In this document: in pieces, positions 18,618-27,062 of the stretch
Layout of the letters: each line of letters begins with the position of its first letter
Position numbering within the stretch: the first letter of the stretch is position 1
Source: Hydrogenophaga sp. RAC07
GTDB taxonomy: Bacteria; Pseudomonadota; Gammaproteobacteria; Burkholderiales; Burkholderiaceae_C
NCBI RefSeq assembly: GCF_001713375.1
Contig: NZ_CP016449.1
Span: forward strand, 806,001 to 870,000
DNA length: 64,000 bases
Direction: 5' to 3'
The notes under the pieces: model-generated
Databases searched by the model: none
Told to the model about the DNA's origin: nothing
What the model saw: the letters and a program-made list of their open reading frames with translations, nothing else
Position numbers and translations under genes: made by a program

Positions 18618-18714
18618 GGGCTCCCCCCCGCGCCGCGCTTTCAGCGCGTCACCCCCTGCAGGGGGCGATACCTGCGGCCCGGCAAAGCCGGTTCCGCGGT
18701 ATCTCCGGGGGGAG
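18618..18714. repeat. Dispersed GC-rich intergenic repeat between cbbS and cbbX
   Basis: Contains CCGCGCCGCGC, CCCCCTGCAGGGGG, and GCGGCCCGGCAAAGCCGG followed by TTCCGCGGT, which match the repeat at 10484-10560. It fills nearly all of the 124-bp gap between cbbS and cbbX, splitting an otherwise tight operon. The strong palindromes may act as a processing or attenuation signal. Confidence 0.75.
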
Positions 18715-18737
18715 ACACGTCGTTCCGGAGACGTTCC

Positions 18738-19634
18738 ATGAACTCAGAGACCCCCAGCAGCCCCCGCACCGTGGCCGATGTCCTGGCGCAAAGCCAGGTC
18801 GAGTCGGTCATGGACGAGCTGGACCGCGACCTCATCGGTCTGGTGCCGGTGAAGACCCGCATCCGCGACATTGCGGCCCTGCTGGTGGTCGACAAGCTGC
18901 GCCTGACCCTCGGGCTGCAGGCGCAGACGCCGTCGCTGCACATGAGCTTCACCGGCAACCCCGGCACCGGCAAGACCACGGTGGCCCTGCGCATGGCGGA
19001 AATCCTGCACCGCCTGGGCTATGTGCGCAAAGGCCATGTGGTCAGCGTCACGCGCGACGACCTGGTGGGCCAGTACATCGGCCACACGGCGCCCAAGACC
19101 AAGGAGGTGCTCAAGAAAGCCATGGGCGGCGTGCTGTTCATCGACGAGGCCTACTACCTGTACCGCCCCGAGAACGAGCGCGATTACGGACAGGAAGCGA
19201 TCGAGATCCTGCTGCAGGTGATGGAGAACCAGCGCGACGATCTGGTGGTGATCCTCGCGGGCTACAAGGACCGCATGGACACCTTCTTCAAGTCCAACCC
19301 CGGTCTGTCCTCGCGCGTGGCACACCACCTGGACTTTCCCGACTACGGTCAGGGTGAGCTGCTCGACATTGCGGACCGCATGCTCGGCACCATGAACTAC
19401 CGCTTCGGCGAAGGTGCACGCGAAGCGTTCGAGAGCTATTTGCAGCGCCGCATTCCCTTGCCCCACTTCGCGAACGCGCGCAGCGTGCGCAATGCGCTGG
19501 ACCGTGCGCGCCTGCGCCAGGCCAGCCGCCTGTTTGTCGACCGCGACCGCGAACTCACCCGCGACGACCTCACCACGCTCATGCCGGCCGACATCCTGGC
19601 CAGCCGCTTGTTCAAAAGCGATTCGCCGGGCTGA
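18738..19634 (+). CDS. cbbX: Red-type RuBisCO activase
   Basis: A 298-residue AAA+ ATPase that remodels inhibited red-type RuBisCO by pulling on the large-subunit C-terminus. The Walker A motif is [12 protein letters not shown] and the Walker B is [33 protein letters not shown] and the arginine-bearing [13 protein letters not shown] correspond to sensor regions of CbbX/CfxQ. A repeat element separates it from cbbS. The other Calvin-cycle genes and cbbR are absent from this window. Confidence 0.95.
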   Translation: MNSETPSSPRTVADVLAQSQVESVMDELDRDLIGLVPVKTRIRDIAALLVVDKLRLTLGLQAQTPSLHMSFTGNPGTGKTTVALRMAEILHRLGYVRKGHVVSVTRDDLVGQYIGHTAPKTKEVLKKAMGGVLFIDEAYYLYRPENERDYGQEAIEILLQVMENQRDDLVVILAGYKDRMDTFFKSNPGLSSRVAHHLDFPDYGQGELLDIADRMLGTMNYRFGEGAREAFESYLQRRIPLPHFANARSVRNALDRARLRQASRLFVDRDRELTRDDLTTLMPADILASRLFKSDSPG

Positions 19635-19717
19635 AGCCAGGCCACCGGCGACGCGGGTGGACATTTGTCACGCCCAGGCATTCCCCTGCGTGCGAACTAG
19701 TTCATGAAGGTCCAGGA

Positions 19718-19740
19718 AAAGGCGTTCGTGTAGCGCCTTT
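19718..19740 (+). terminator. Possible terminator hairpin after cbbX
   Basis: AAAGGCG at 19718-19724 pairs with CGCCTTT at 19734-19740 across a 9-base loop, 84 bases after the cbbX stop. The T run is only three bases, so termination strength is uncertain. The remainder of the 230-bp gap 19635-19863 shows no gene. Confidence 0.4.
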
Positions 19741-19863
19741 GAAGTATGTTGCTGCCGGTCCGAAATGAAGACCATCTGCCCCACCGAACGATCGGCAGTG
19801 CGGGCCAGCAGCCCAGTGTCCTGCCAGGTCGTTGCAGATCAACGAATTCACAGGACCTCCACC

Positions 19864-21336
19864 ATGAACTCCACCTTTCGCCTGGCCCTCGCCGTGCCGC
19901 TGTTGGCCACCGCCGCCTGGCTGTCCGCCTGCGCGGGCGACAAGGCCACGCCCCTGAGCAGCGAACTGTTTTCCCAGGTGTCCCTCGAAGGCCTGGGCCT
20001 GCCCACCGCGCTGGCCGCCGTGCGTTCCCAGGACACGTCCACGCACCTGCAGGCGTCGGACGCCGCCGCGGGCGATGTGTTCGGCGCCGCCGTGGCCCTC
20101 TCCCGCGACGGCAACACCCTGGCCGTGGGCGCCGATCTGAAGACCATCACCGGTGCAACGGAGGCCGTGCCCGCTGCGGGTTCGGTGTATGTGTACACCC
20201 GCACGCCCCGGGGCTGGCGCGAACAGGCGCGTCTGCTGGCACCGCTGCCCACCAGCGGCAGCGGCTTCGGCCACAGCCTCACGCTGTCCGACGACGGCAG
20301 CCGCCTCGCGGTGGGCGCACCGTTTGAATCGCACGCTGCCGCCCGCGCCGGCGAATCGCTGGCGGGTGACCAGGGGGTGGTGTATGTGTTCGAGCGCATC
20401 GACAGTGCCTGGAGCCAGCCCGCGCGTCTGTTGGCTTCCAACGCGGCCAGCTTCGACTGGTTCGGCATGAGCCTGTCGTTCGCCGGTGCAGGCGACACGC
20501 TGGCTGTGGGCGCTCACCGGCACGACGTGCGCGACGGGCAGGGCGCGCACACCGACAGCGGCGCGGTGTATGTGTTTGCACGCACGGCCGCAGGCTGGAC
20601 CGAACAGGCGGTGTTGACGGCTTCGGAAACCCTGGAAGGTGCGCAGCTGGGCAAGAGCGTGGCGCTCTCGCAGGATGGGCAGACGCTGGCTGCCGCGGCC
20701 CACGCCTCGGGTCTGGGCGCGGTGCACATGTTTCGCCGCGACGGCGCGCTCTGGCGCGAGCAGGCGGTGGTGGCGGCGGCCAACGCCACGCCGCAGAACC
20801 CGCTGGGCTCGCAGATCGCCTTGTCGGCCGACGGCACCACCCTGGCGGTGGGCGCGAGTGCGCCCGAGGGCACCGAAGCGCGCCAGCGTTCGGCCGGCAG
20901 CGCCTATGTGTTCGTGAACCAGGCCGGGCAGTGGCGGCAAACCGCGCGTCTGCGTGCGTCCAACAGCCGCACCGGCGACGCCTTCGGTGAGCGCCTCAGC
21001 CTCTCGGCCGATGGCCGTGTGCTGGCCGTGTCGGCGGTGAACGAATCCAGCGCTGCGAGGGGCCTGGGTGGTGAACAGGCCGACGCCACTGCGCAGGCCG
21101 CTGGCGCCGTGTACGTGTACAGCCGCCAGGGCCAGCGCTGGGACCAGACCGACTATGTGAAATCCAGCCGCACCCGCACGGGCGACCAGTTCGGCTCAGC
21201 GCTGGCGCTCTCGGGCGACGGCCGCCAGCTGGCGGTGGGCGCGCGCCTGGAAGACGGCGCCCGGAGCCTGCGCGGCTGGCTGCTGGGCGAGCGCCCCCAG
21301 AACAGCGGCGGCGTGCACCTGTACTCGCGCGGCTGA
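19864..21336 (+). CDS. FG-GAP repeat lipoprotein (integrin alpha-like beta-propeller)
   Basis: A 490-residue exported protein. Its signal peptide ends in a lipobox Cys (AAWLSACAGDK). The mature part is about seven repeats of roughly 60 residues, each with a phrase such as GDVFGAAVALSRDGNTLAVG followed by SVYVYTRT, or GSGFGHSLTLSDDGSRLAVG followed by VVYVFERI. This is the FG-GAP blade pattern of a seven-bladed propeller with Asp-rich turns that often bind calcium. No enzymatic domain is visible, and the start at 19864 gives a proper signal peptide. Function is unknown; a surface adhesion or scaffold role is possible. Confidence 0.8.
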   Translation: MNSTFRLALAVPLLATAAWLSACAGDKATPLSSELFSQVSLEGLGLPTALAAVRSQDTSTHLQASDAAAGDVFGAAVALSRDGNTLAVGADLKTITGATEAVPAAGSVYVYTRTPRGWREQARLLAPLPTSGSGFGHSLTLSDDGSRLAVGAPFESHAAARAGESLAGDQGVVYVFERIDSAWSQPARLLASNAASFDWFGMSLSFAGAGDTLAVGAHRHDVRDGQGAHTDSGAVYVFARTAAGWTEQAVLTASETLEGAQLGKSVALSQDGQTLAAAAHASGLGAVHMFRRDGALWREQAVVAAANATPQNPLGSQIALSADGTTLAVGASAPEGTEARQRSAGSAYVFVNQAGQWRQTARLRASNSRTGDAFGERLSLSADGRVLAVSAVNESSAARGLGGEQADATAQAAGAVYVYSRQGQRWDQTDYVKSSRTRTGDQFGSALALSGDGRQLAVGARLEDGARSLRGWLLGERPQNSGGVHLYSRG

Positions 21337-21343
21337 AGCCCCT

Positions 21344-23635
21344 TCAGCTGCGTTCGATGCGCCACCACGGCGGGAGCAGGCCACGTACCTCGGGGTGGCC
21401 GAAGCGGTCGTCCATCAAGACAACCACACCGCGGTCGTCGGGCCCGCGGATGACGCGCCCGGCGGCCTGCACCACCTTCTGCAAACCGGGAAACAGATAG
21501 GCATGGTCGTAGCCCCGGCCGTGTTTCAACTGCAGGCGTGCGCGCAGTTGCTCGTTGAGCGGGTTCACCTGGGGCAGGCCCAGCGTGGCGATGAAGGCGC
21601 CGATCAGGCGCTGGCCGGGCAGGTCGATGCCCTCACCAAACGCACCCCCGAGCACCGCAAAACCGATGCCCTGGCTGGCTTCGGTGAAGCGCGCCACGAA
21701 CGCACTGCGCTCCAGCTCCGCCATGCCACGTGACTGTGACCAAGCGGGGATGTCCGGGTGTGCTGCGGCAAAACGCGCCAGCACCTGTTGCAGGTAGTCG
21801 AAGCTGCTGAAAAACGCGAGGTAGTTGCCCGGCTGGGCGTGGAACTGTTCGGCCATCACCGCCACCAACGCGTCGAGCGATGTGGCGCGGTCCTGGTAGC
21901 GGGTGGAGATGTGCGGCGTGATGCGCACCCGCAGCTGCGCCGGGTCGAACGGTGAGGGCACCTCCAGCCGCGCCATGTCGGCGGGCAGACCGAGCAGCTG
22001 GATGGCGTGCTCCATGGGGCTGAGCGTGGCCGAGAACAAGGTGGCGCTGTGCGCTGCCTGCCAGCGCGGCTGCAGGTGCGGCGCGGGCACGAGGTTGCGG
22101 ATCGCCAGCCGGGGACGCGGTGCGCGGGTTCGCGCGGCGGCCTCGGGGCGGTTGATCTCCACCAGCGAGTGGTCGCCGAACACCTCGGCCACGCGCACGA
22201 AGTGCAGCACCTCGAACAGCCAGGCCTGCACCCGCACGTCGGGCGCGGTGGTGTCCAGCGCCAGGTGTTCCGAGAGGTCGGCGGCGTGCTGCTGCAGTGC
22301 GCCCACCAGGCCCTCGGGCAGCTCGTTCAGCAGCACCTGCCCGGCCGCCTGGCCACGGCCCAGGGTGCCCCAGAACCGGTGCAGGCGATCCAGCGAGGCC
22401 TTGAGTCCTTTGGGTGGTGCTTTGCGCAGCCCAGCCAAGGTCAGCGGGTCGAGTTCGGCGCTGTACATCAGACGCGCGCGCTCGATCAGGTTGTGCGCCT
22501 CGTCAACCAGCAGGCCCACGCGCCAGGGCTCGCCCACGGTGAGCGCCCAGGCGTGCGCGCTCAGGTCGAAGAAATGGTTGAAGTCGCCCACCACCACGTC
22601 GCTCCAGCGCAGCATGTCCTGGCCCAGGTAGTAGGGGCACACCCTGTGTTTGAGTGCCACGCTGCGCAGCCCCGCCTGGTCCAGCCAGGCGGTGTGCGCG
22701 GCCTCAATGCGCGCCTGCGGCAGCCGGTCGTAGAAACCGCTGGCCAAGGGGCATGCATCGCCGTGGCAGGCCTTGTCGGGGTGTTCGCAGGCCTTCTCGC
22801 GCGCCACACGCTCCAGCACCCGCAGGCGGCCGGTGGACGCGTTGGGTTGCAAGCGCGCCAGCGCGTCGAGTGCGAGCCGTCGGCCCGGCGTCTTGGCGGT
22901 GAGGTAGAGCAGCTTGTCGGTGCCCGGTTTGGGCATGGCCTTGAGCGCGCCGAACAGCGTGGCCATGGTCTTGCCGATGCCGGTGGGCGCCTGCACGAGC
23001 AGGTGTCGGCCGTGGTGGTGGGTGCGCCAGGTGGCGCCGGCCAGCTCGTGTTGTCCCGCGCGAAAACCGTCGAAGGGAAAGGCCAGCGTTTGCAGCGAGG
23101 CATCGCGCGCCTGGCGGTGCGACTGCTCGCTGCGCGCCCAGCCCAGGTAGCGCGAACACAGCCCGTTGAAGTGCAGCCGCAGTTCGTCGGCCGTGTGCCA
23201 GTCGGCCAGCACGGTCTCGTTGCGTGTGTCGATGTTGAAGTACACCAGCGCCACCTCGATGCGCTCCAGACCGAGCTGCTCGCACAGCATCCAGGCGTAC
23301 ACGCGCGCCTGCGCCCAGTGCAGCGCGCGGTGGTTCTCGCGCACCAGCGCCACGTCGCCGCGGTGGGTCTTGATCTCTTCCAGCCGTGGGCCATCGGGGT
23401 CGAAGCCGTCGGCGCGGCCCTGCACCAGCAGGTCGCCGAAACGCGCGCGCAGGGGCACTTCGCGTTGGTAGGGCGCTGCCCGGCGCGCGGTCACGGTCTC
23501 GTGCCCGGCCACACCGTCCTGTGCGGTGGGCGAGGGCGTGAAACGCAGGTCCAGGTCACCGGCCTGGGCGGTGAAGGCGCAGAGCACACGCACGGCGACC
23601 TGCAGGGTCTCGGCGGGCGGGGTGGTCCCGTTCAC
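21344..23635 (-). CDS. Rad3/DinG-type DNA helicase with N-terminal PD-(D/E)XK-like motif
   Basis: A 763-residue protein. Near residues 73-90 is GRADGFDP followed by LEEIKTHRGD, the Asp...Glu-x-Lys pattern of PD-(D/E)XK nucleases. The helicase core follows: Walker A QAPTGIGKTMAT near residue 220, four cysteines in ACEHPDKACHGDACP and RVCPYYLG that would hold the XPD-type 4Fe-4S cluster, DEAH in LLVDEAHNL, LFSATLSPM, and QAAGRVIRG. Superfamily 2 Rad3 helicases move 5' to 3' on DNA. The GTG start at 23635 overlaps the upstream stop as GTGA, implying translational coupling. The nuclease reading is inference from the motif. Confidence 0.85.
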   Translation of the reverse strand: MNGTTPPAETLQVAVRVLCAFTAQAGDLDLRFTPSPTAQDGVAGHETVTARRAAPYQREVPLRARFGDLLVQGRADGFDPDGPRLEEIKTHRGDVALVRENHRALHWAQARVYAWMLCEQLGLERIEVALVYFNIDTRNETVLADWHTADELRLHFNGLCSRYLGWARSEQSHRQARDASLQTLAFPFDGFRAGQHELAGATWRTHHHGRHLLVQAPTGIGKTMATLFGALKAMPKPGTDKLLYLTAKTPGRRLALDALARLQPNASTGRLRVLERVAREKACEHPDKACHGDACPLASGFYDRLPQARIEAAHTAWLDQAGLRSVALKHRVCPYYLGQDMLRWSDVVVGDFNHFFDLSAHAWALTVGEPWRVGLLVDEAHNLIERARLMYSAELDPLTLAGLRKAPPKGLKASLDRLHRFWGTLGRGQAAGQVLLNELPEGLVGALQQHAADLSEHLALDTTAPDVRVQAWLFEVLHFVRVAEVFGDHSLVEINRPEAAARTRAPRPRLAIRNLVPAPHLQPRWQAAHSATLFSATLSPMEHAIQLLGLPADMARLEVPSPFDPAQLRVRITPHISTRYQDRATSLDALVAVMAEQFHAQPGNYLAFFSSFDYLQQVLARFAAAHPDIPAWSQSRGMAELERSAFVARFTEASQGIGFAVLGGAFGEGIDLPGQRLIGAFIATLGLPQVNPLNEQLRARLQLKHGRGYDHAYLFPGLQKVVQAAGRVIRGPDDRGVVVLMDDRFGHPEVRGLLPPWWRIERS

Positions 23636-24273
23636 GGCGGAAACACCGTCACTGAGGCGCCGGGTTGCCACGGCGCGAACTTGTGCATGCAGGTCGCCAT
23701 CAGTGCGCTCGTTGCCCAGCGGTCGTGCCAGCGCCGGGTGGCCGTCCACGGCGATGCGGCCCACCACGCGGCGTCCACCGCGGCGAACTGGCGCACGAAC
23801 GGGAAGATGGCCGCGTCCGCCAGGCCCGGCTGTTCGCCGCCGAGATGTGCCGTGGCGGAGAGCTGCGCCTCCAGCGGGGCGATCAGGCAGGCCACCGCGT
23901 CGTCTCGCCACGCGTGTGCGCTGCGCTCGGGGTGGCGTTCGGCGTACTTGTAGCGGTCGAGCGCGTGTTTGAAGGCGCCGTCGCAGGTGTCGATGAGCGC
24001 GCGCTGCCCAGCCGTATCGCCGCGCGCCAGCCAGCCGTCGGCATCCTGCTGCCCGAGCGCCCAACGCATGATGTCCAGGCTCTGCGCGATCACCTCGCCC
24101 GACGGCAACTGCAGCACCGGCACCGTGCCCGCCGCCGAGGCCGCGAGCATGGCCGCCGGCTTGTTCGACAGCACCACCTCGCGCAGCGCCACCGCCACGT
24201 CGGCCTGGCACAGCGCCAGGCGCGCGCGGATGGCGTAGGGGCAGCGGCGAAAGGAGTACAGGATGGGCAGCAC
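23632..24273 (-). CDS. Glutathione S-transferase family protein
   Basis: A 213-residue protein with a thioredoxin-fold N-terminus (VLPILYSFRRCPYAIRARLAL) and a helical C-terminal domain (from about residue 85). The CPYA motif near the start resembles glutaredoxin-like GSTs, and PVLQLPSGEVIAQSLDIMRW is the glutathione-binding segment. The GTG at 24273 is chosen because homologous proteins begin close to this strand; the frame continues upstream without similarity. Its stop overlaps the start of the helicase gene, an unusual pairing with no clear functional explanation. Confidence 0.82.
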   Translation of the reverse strand: MLPILYSFRRCPYAIRARLALCQADVAVALREVVLSNKPAAMLAASAAGTVPVLQLPSGEVIAQSLDIMRWALGQQDADGWLARGDTAGQRALIDTCDGAFKHALDRYKYAERHPERSAHAWRDDAVACLIAPLEAQLSATAHLGGEQPGLADAAIFPFVRQFAAVDAAWWAASPWTATRRWHDRWATSALMATCMHKFAPWQPGASVTVFPP

Positions 24274-24394
24274 GGGCCGCCATGATGGCACGCGCGGTGT
24301 CCCCGACCGGTCGCGCCTCAGCGCATTCCCCATGGTCAGCCGGGCCGGCGCTGGCCACAATGTCACACGGGCTTCATGCCCGAGGAGAACCGCC

Positions 24395-24925
24395 ATGAAA
24401 ACCCTCACCGACCACCTCGGCCAGTACGCCGCCTACCACCGCGACCGACGCAACATCGCCACGCATTTCGTGGGCATTCCCATGATCGTGCTGGCGGTGG
24501 TGGTGCTGCTCGCGCGCCCGAGTTTCGATCTCGCCGGCTGGCCGGTCTCGGCCGCCACCGTGGCCGCGATTGTGGCCACCCTGTACTACCTTCGGCTGGA
24601 CCTGCGTCTCGGCGCCGTGATGGGTGCACTGCTGCTGGCCTGCCTGTGGCTGGCCCAGGCCACGGCGGCGCTGTCAACCGGTGCGTGGGCCGCGGTGGGC
24701 CTGGGTCTGTTTGTGGTGGGCTGGATCATCCAGTTCGTCGGCCACATCTTCGAAGGCCGCAAGCCGGCGTTTGTGGACGACATCAGCGGCCTCATCATCG
24801 GGCCGCTGTTCGTGGTGACCGAGGCCGGTTTTCTGCTGGGCCTGCGCCCTGAGCTGGAAGCGCAGATCGAGCAGCGCGCGGGGCCAACCCGTTCGGGCCC
24901 GGCAGGTCCTGCGCAGGCGCGCTAA
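24395..24925 (+). CDS. Mpo1-like (DUF962) membrane protein
   Basis: A 176-residue protein with four hydrophobic segments. Conserved histidines occur in YAAYHRDRRNIATHFVGIPM and QFVGHIFEGRKPAFVDD, the pattern of the YGL010w/Mpo1 family, whose yeast member is an iron-dependent dioxygenase of 2-hydroxy fatty acids. A GAGGAGA stands just before the ATG at 24395. The bacterial role is not settled; lipid oxidation in the membrane is a reasonable guess. A small cysteine-rich gene follows 37 bases on. Confidence 0.85.
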   Translation: MKTLTDHLGQYAAYHRDRRNIATHFVGIPMIVLAVVVLLARPSFDLAGWPVSAATVAAIVATLYYLRLDLRLGAVMGALLLACLWLAQATAALSTGAWAAVGLGLFVVGWIIQFVGHIFEGRKPAFVDDISGLIIGPLFVVTEAGFLLGLRPELEAQIEQRAGPTRSGPAGPAQAR

Positions 24926-24962
24926 CCTCGGCTCCTGTTCAATTTCGACCCGTCGAGGCCCC

Positions 24963-25121
24963 ATGGAAGACCCACGCTGCTGCGGCACCGGCACCTGCAT
25001 CATCAACGAGGATGGCCAGTGCTGGTGCGGCCAGACCTGGGATGGTGAGCGCATGTGCTTCGCTCCACCGCCGGGCGCAGCGCCCGAGCCGCCCACCGAA
25101 CCGGACGATCCGGACGCCTGA
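24963..25121 (+). CDS. 52-residue cysteine-rich small protein
   Basis: The frame codes MEDPRCCGTGTCIINEDGQC, then WCGQTWDGERMC and a Pro/Glu/Asp-rich tail. Six cysteines fall within 32 residues, and paired aromatic and acidic residues suggest a small metal or Fe-S binding fold; no signal peptide is present. GAGG lies 6 bases before the ATG. Similar short proteins occur in Comamonadaceae as I recall, but no function is known. It ends 78 bases before the ECF41 sigma gene and just ahead of its promoter. Confidence 0.7.
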   Translation: MEDPRCCGTGTCIINEDGQCWCGQTWDGERMCFAPPPGAAPEPPTEPDDPDA

Positions 25122-25163
25122 CGGGCCACTGAAGGATGACGTGGCCCGTCCGGGGCAGGCCGT

Positions 25164-25190
25164 TGTCACAAACACCTGGCCTGGCACGTC
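25164..25190 (+). promoter_or_regulatory. ECF41-type promoter before the sigma factor gene
   Basis: TGTCACA at 25164-25170 and CGTC at 25187-25190 with a 16-base spacer match the published ECF41 promoter form. It lies 10 bases ahead of the sigma gene start, indicating autoregulation from a very short leader. Confidence 0.85.
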
Positions 25191-25199
25191 TGACCGGTC

Positions 25200-26096
25200 A
25201 TGAACGATCCCACCGCCACCTTCAACCGCCTGCGGCCCCGCCTTCAGGGCATCGCCTACCGCATGCTGGGCTCCTGGGCCGAGGCCGAGGAGGTGGTGCA
25301 GGACGCGTGGTTGCGCTGGCACGAAGCCACCCACAGCGAACTTGACAGCACCGAAGCCTGGCTGGTCACCGTCACCACCCGCCTGGCGATCGACCGTCTG
25401 CGCAGCGCCAAGGTGCAGCGCGAGCACTACATCGGCACCTGGCTGCCCGAGCCGCTGATGTCCGATACCCCGCTGTCGCCGGAGCAGATGCTGGAACGCG
25501 CCGACAACGTGTCGGTGGCGTTCCTGACCCTGCTCGAACGCCTGGCTCCCGAGGCCCGCGCGGCCTTCCTGCTGCGCGAGGTGTTCGATGCCGACTATGG
25601 CGAGGTGGCCGAGGCGTTGGGCAAGAGCGAGAGCGCGTGCCGCCAGATCGTGCACCGCGCCAAGGCACAGCTGAAGGACGAACGAGCGCGTCATGTGGTC
25701 TCGCGCGAAGACCAGTGGCGCTTGTTGCGCGGCTTTGCCGACGCCGCGGCCACCGGGCAGTTCGGGGCGATCAAGGACCTGTTGGCTGAAGACGCCCGGC
25801 TCATCGGCGACGGCGGTGGCCAGGTGCCGAGCTTCGGCGTGCCCTTGGTGGGTGCCCAGCGCATTGCGCAGCTTTACCTGGCCACCCACCTGAAGTTCGG
25901 CGATGCCGTGCGCTTCGAGTTGGTGCTGCTCAACGGACAGTGGGGCCTGCTGCGTTTCATCCACGGCGCGCTGGAATCGGCGCAGTCGTTCGAAACCGAT
26001 GGCCAGCGCATCCTGCGCGTGCACGCGCAGCGCAACCCCGACAAGCTCGCGCGCATCGTCGCCGCGCTGGGTGCGGGCAGGTCTGTCACAAACTGA
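25200..26096 (+). CDS. ECF41 family RNA polymerase sigma factor (SigJ-like)
   Basis: A 298-residue extracytoplasmic-function sigma factor. Regions 2 and 4 are visible (IAYRMLGSWAEAEEVVQDAW and EVAEALGKSESACRQIVHRA). The C-terminal extension is a SnoaL-like domain typical of ECF41, with the diagnostic WLP (YIGTWLPEPL) in the linker, DGGG in RLIGDGGGQVPS and NPDKL near the end. In this group the extension replaces an anti-sigma factor and tunes activity. The gene has its own cognate promoter at 25164. The downstream oxidoreductase is its predicted target. Confidence 0.94.
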   Translation: MNDPTATFNRLRPRLQGIAYRMLGSWAEAEEVVQDAWLRWHEATHSELDSTEAWLVTVTTRLAIDRLRSAKVQREHYIGTWLPEPLMSDTPLSPEQMLERADNVSVAFLTLLERLAPEARAAFLLREVFDADYGEVAEALGKSESACRQIVHRAKAQLKDERARHVVSREDQWRLLRGFADAAATGQFGAIKDLLAEDARLIGDGGGQVPSFGVPLVGAQRIAQLYLATHLKFGDAVRFELVLLNGQWGLLRFIHGALESAQSFETDGQRILRVHAQRNPDKLARIVAALGAGRSVTN

Positions 26097-26110
26097 GGCG
26101 ACGGCGCGTC
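26084..26110 (+). promoter_or_regulatory. ECF41-type promoter before the oxidoreductase gene
   Basis: TGTCACA at 26084-26090 and CGTC at 26107-26110, again with exactly 16 bases between them. It begins inside the last codons of the sigma gene and drives the gene at 26182 with a leader of about 70 bases. Sequence and spacing equal the promoter at 25164. Confidence 0.85.
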
Positions 26111-26181
26111 TTGTGTCCTGTGGGTGGCGACATCAGGTCGCCGCCCCACACGTTCCCACCCAACGAACCACAGGACTCGAC

Positions 26182-26925
26182 ATGAACATCGTGATCATCG
26201 GAGGCAGCGGCCTCATCGGCAAACAACTCAGCACCTTGCTGCGCGAGCGTGGCCACGCCGTCACGGCGGCCTCGCCCTCCACGGGGGTCAACACCGTCAC
26301 CGGCGAAGGCCTGAGCGAGGCGCTCGCGGGCGCCCAGGTGGTGGTCGACGTGACCAACTCGCCCTCGTTCGAAGACACGGCGGTGATGCACTTCTTCCGC
26401 GCTTCGACGCAGAACCTGCTGGCGGCTTGTGCGCGTGCCGGCGTGGGCCATGTGGTGGCGCTGTCGGTGGTGGGCTCCGAGCGGGTTCCGGACAGTGGTT
26501 ACTTCCGCGCCAAGATCGCACAGGAGGCCTTGATCAAGGCGGGCCCCGTGCCCTTCACCCTGGTGCGCGCCACGCAATTCTTCGAGTTCCTGATGTCGGT
26601 GGCCCACGTGGGCACGGTGGGCAACACGGTGCCGCTGCCGTCGGCGCCGCTGCAGCCCATCGCGGCGGCGGACGTGGCGGCGGCACTGGCCGATGCGGCG
26701 CTGCAAGCGCCGCTCAACGGCACCTGCGAGGTTGCCGGACCCGAGGCCGTGCCGCTGGACGCGCTGGTGCGCCGCGTGTTGCAGGCCCGCCAGGACCCGC
26801 GCGAGGTGGTGCTCGATGAAAACGCGCTCTATTTCGGCACCCGCATCGACGAGCGCTCGCTGGTGCCTGGCCCGGGCGCCCGCATCGGCCAGACCACGCT
26901 GGATCGGTGGTTGGCCGAGGCCTGA
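26182..26925 (+). CDS. NmrA-like NAD(P)-binding oxidoreductase, ECF41 target
   Basis: A 247-residue atypical short-chain dehydrogenase. It opens MNIVIIGGSGLIGKQLSTLL, with the dinucleotide-binding GGSGLIG, and continues with VVVDVTNSPSFED and HVVALSVVGSERVPDSGYFR, then a substrate region. ECF41 operons usually pair the sigma factor with a carboxymuconolactone decarboxylase, oxidoreductase or epimerase, so this is the expected partner. The ATG at 26182 has AGGACT upstream. The substrate is unknown. Confidence 0.88.
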   Translation: MNIVIIGGSGLIGKQLSTLLRERGHAVTAASPSTGVNTVTGEGLSEALAGAQVVVDVTNSPSFEDTAVMHFFRASTQNLLAACARAGVGHVVALSVVGSERVPDSGYFRAKIAQEALIKAGPVPFTLVRATQFFEFLMSVAHVGTVGNTVPLPSAPLQPIAAADVAAALADAALQAPLNGTCEVAGPEAVPLDALVRRVLQARQDPREVVLDENALYFGTRIDERSLVPGPGARIGQTTLDRWLAEA

Positions 26926-27062
26926 CCTGGCCGCGTGGGCGGCCCTGTTGTGTTGCCGCACGGGGTCCGTTGGGCACCGTACAGACTTGCTCGGTCAAAA
27001 GCCCGAGGCTCTCCTCTTTGCCCGATGTCCGCACGCCTGCGGCCCATCCCGGAGACGCCGCC

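Noticed and set aside
24361..24387. TGTCACA before the Mpo1-like gene as a third ECF41 promoter
   Set aside because: The bases 16 after it read GGAG, not CGTC, so the -10 element is missing.
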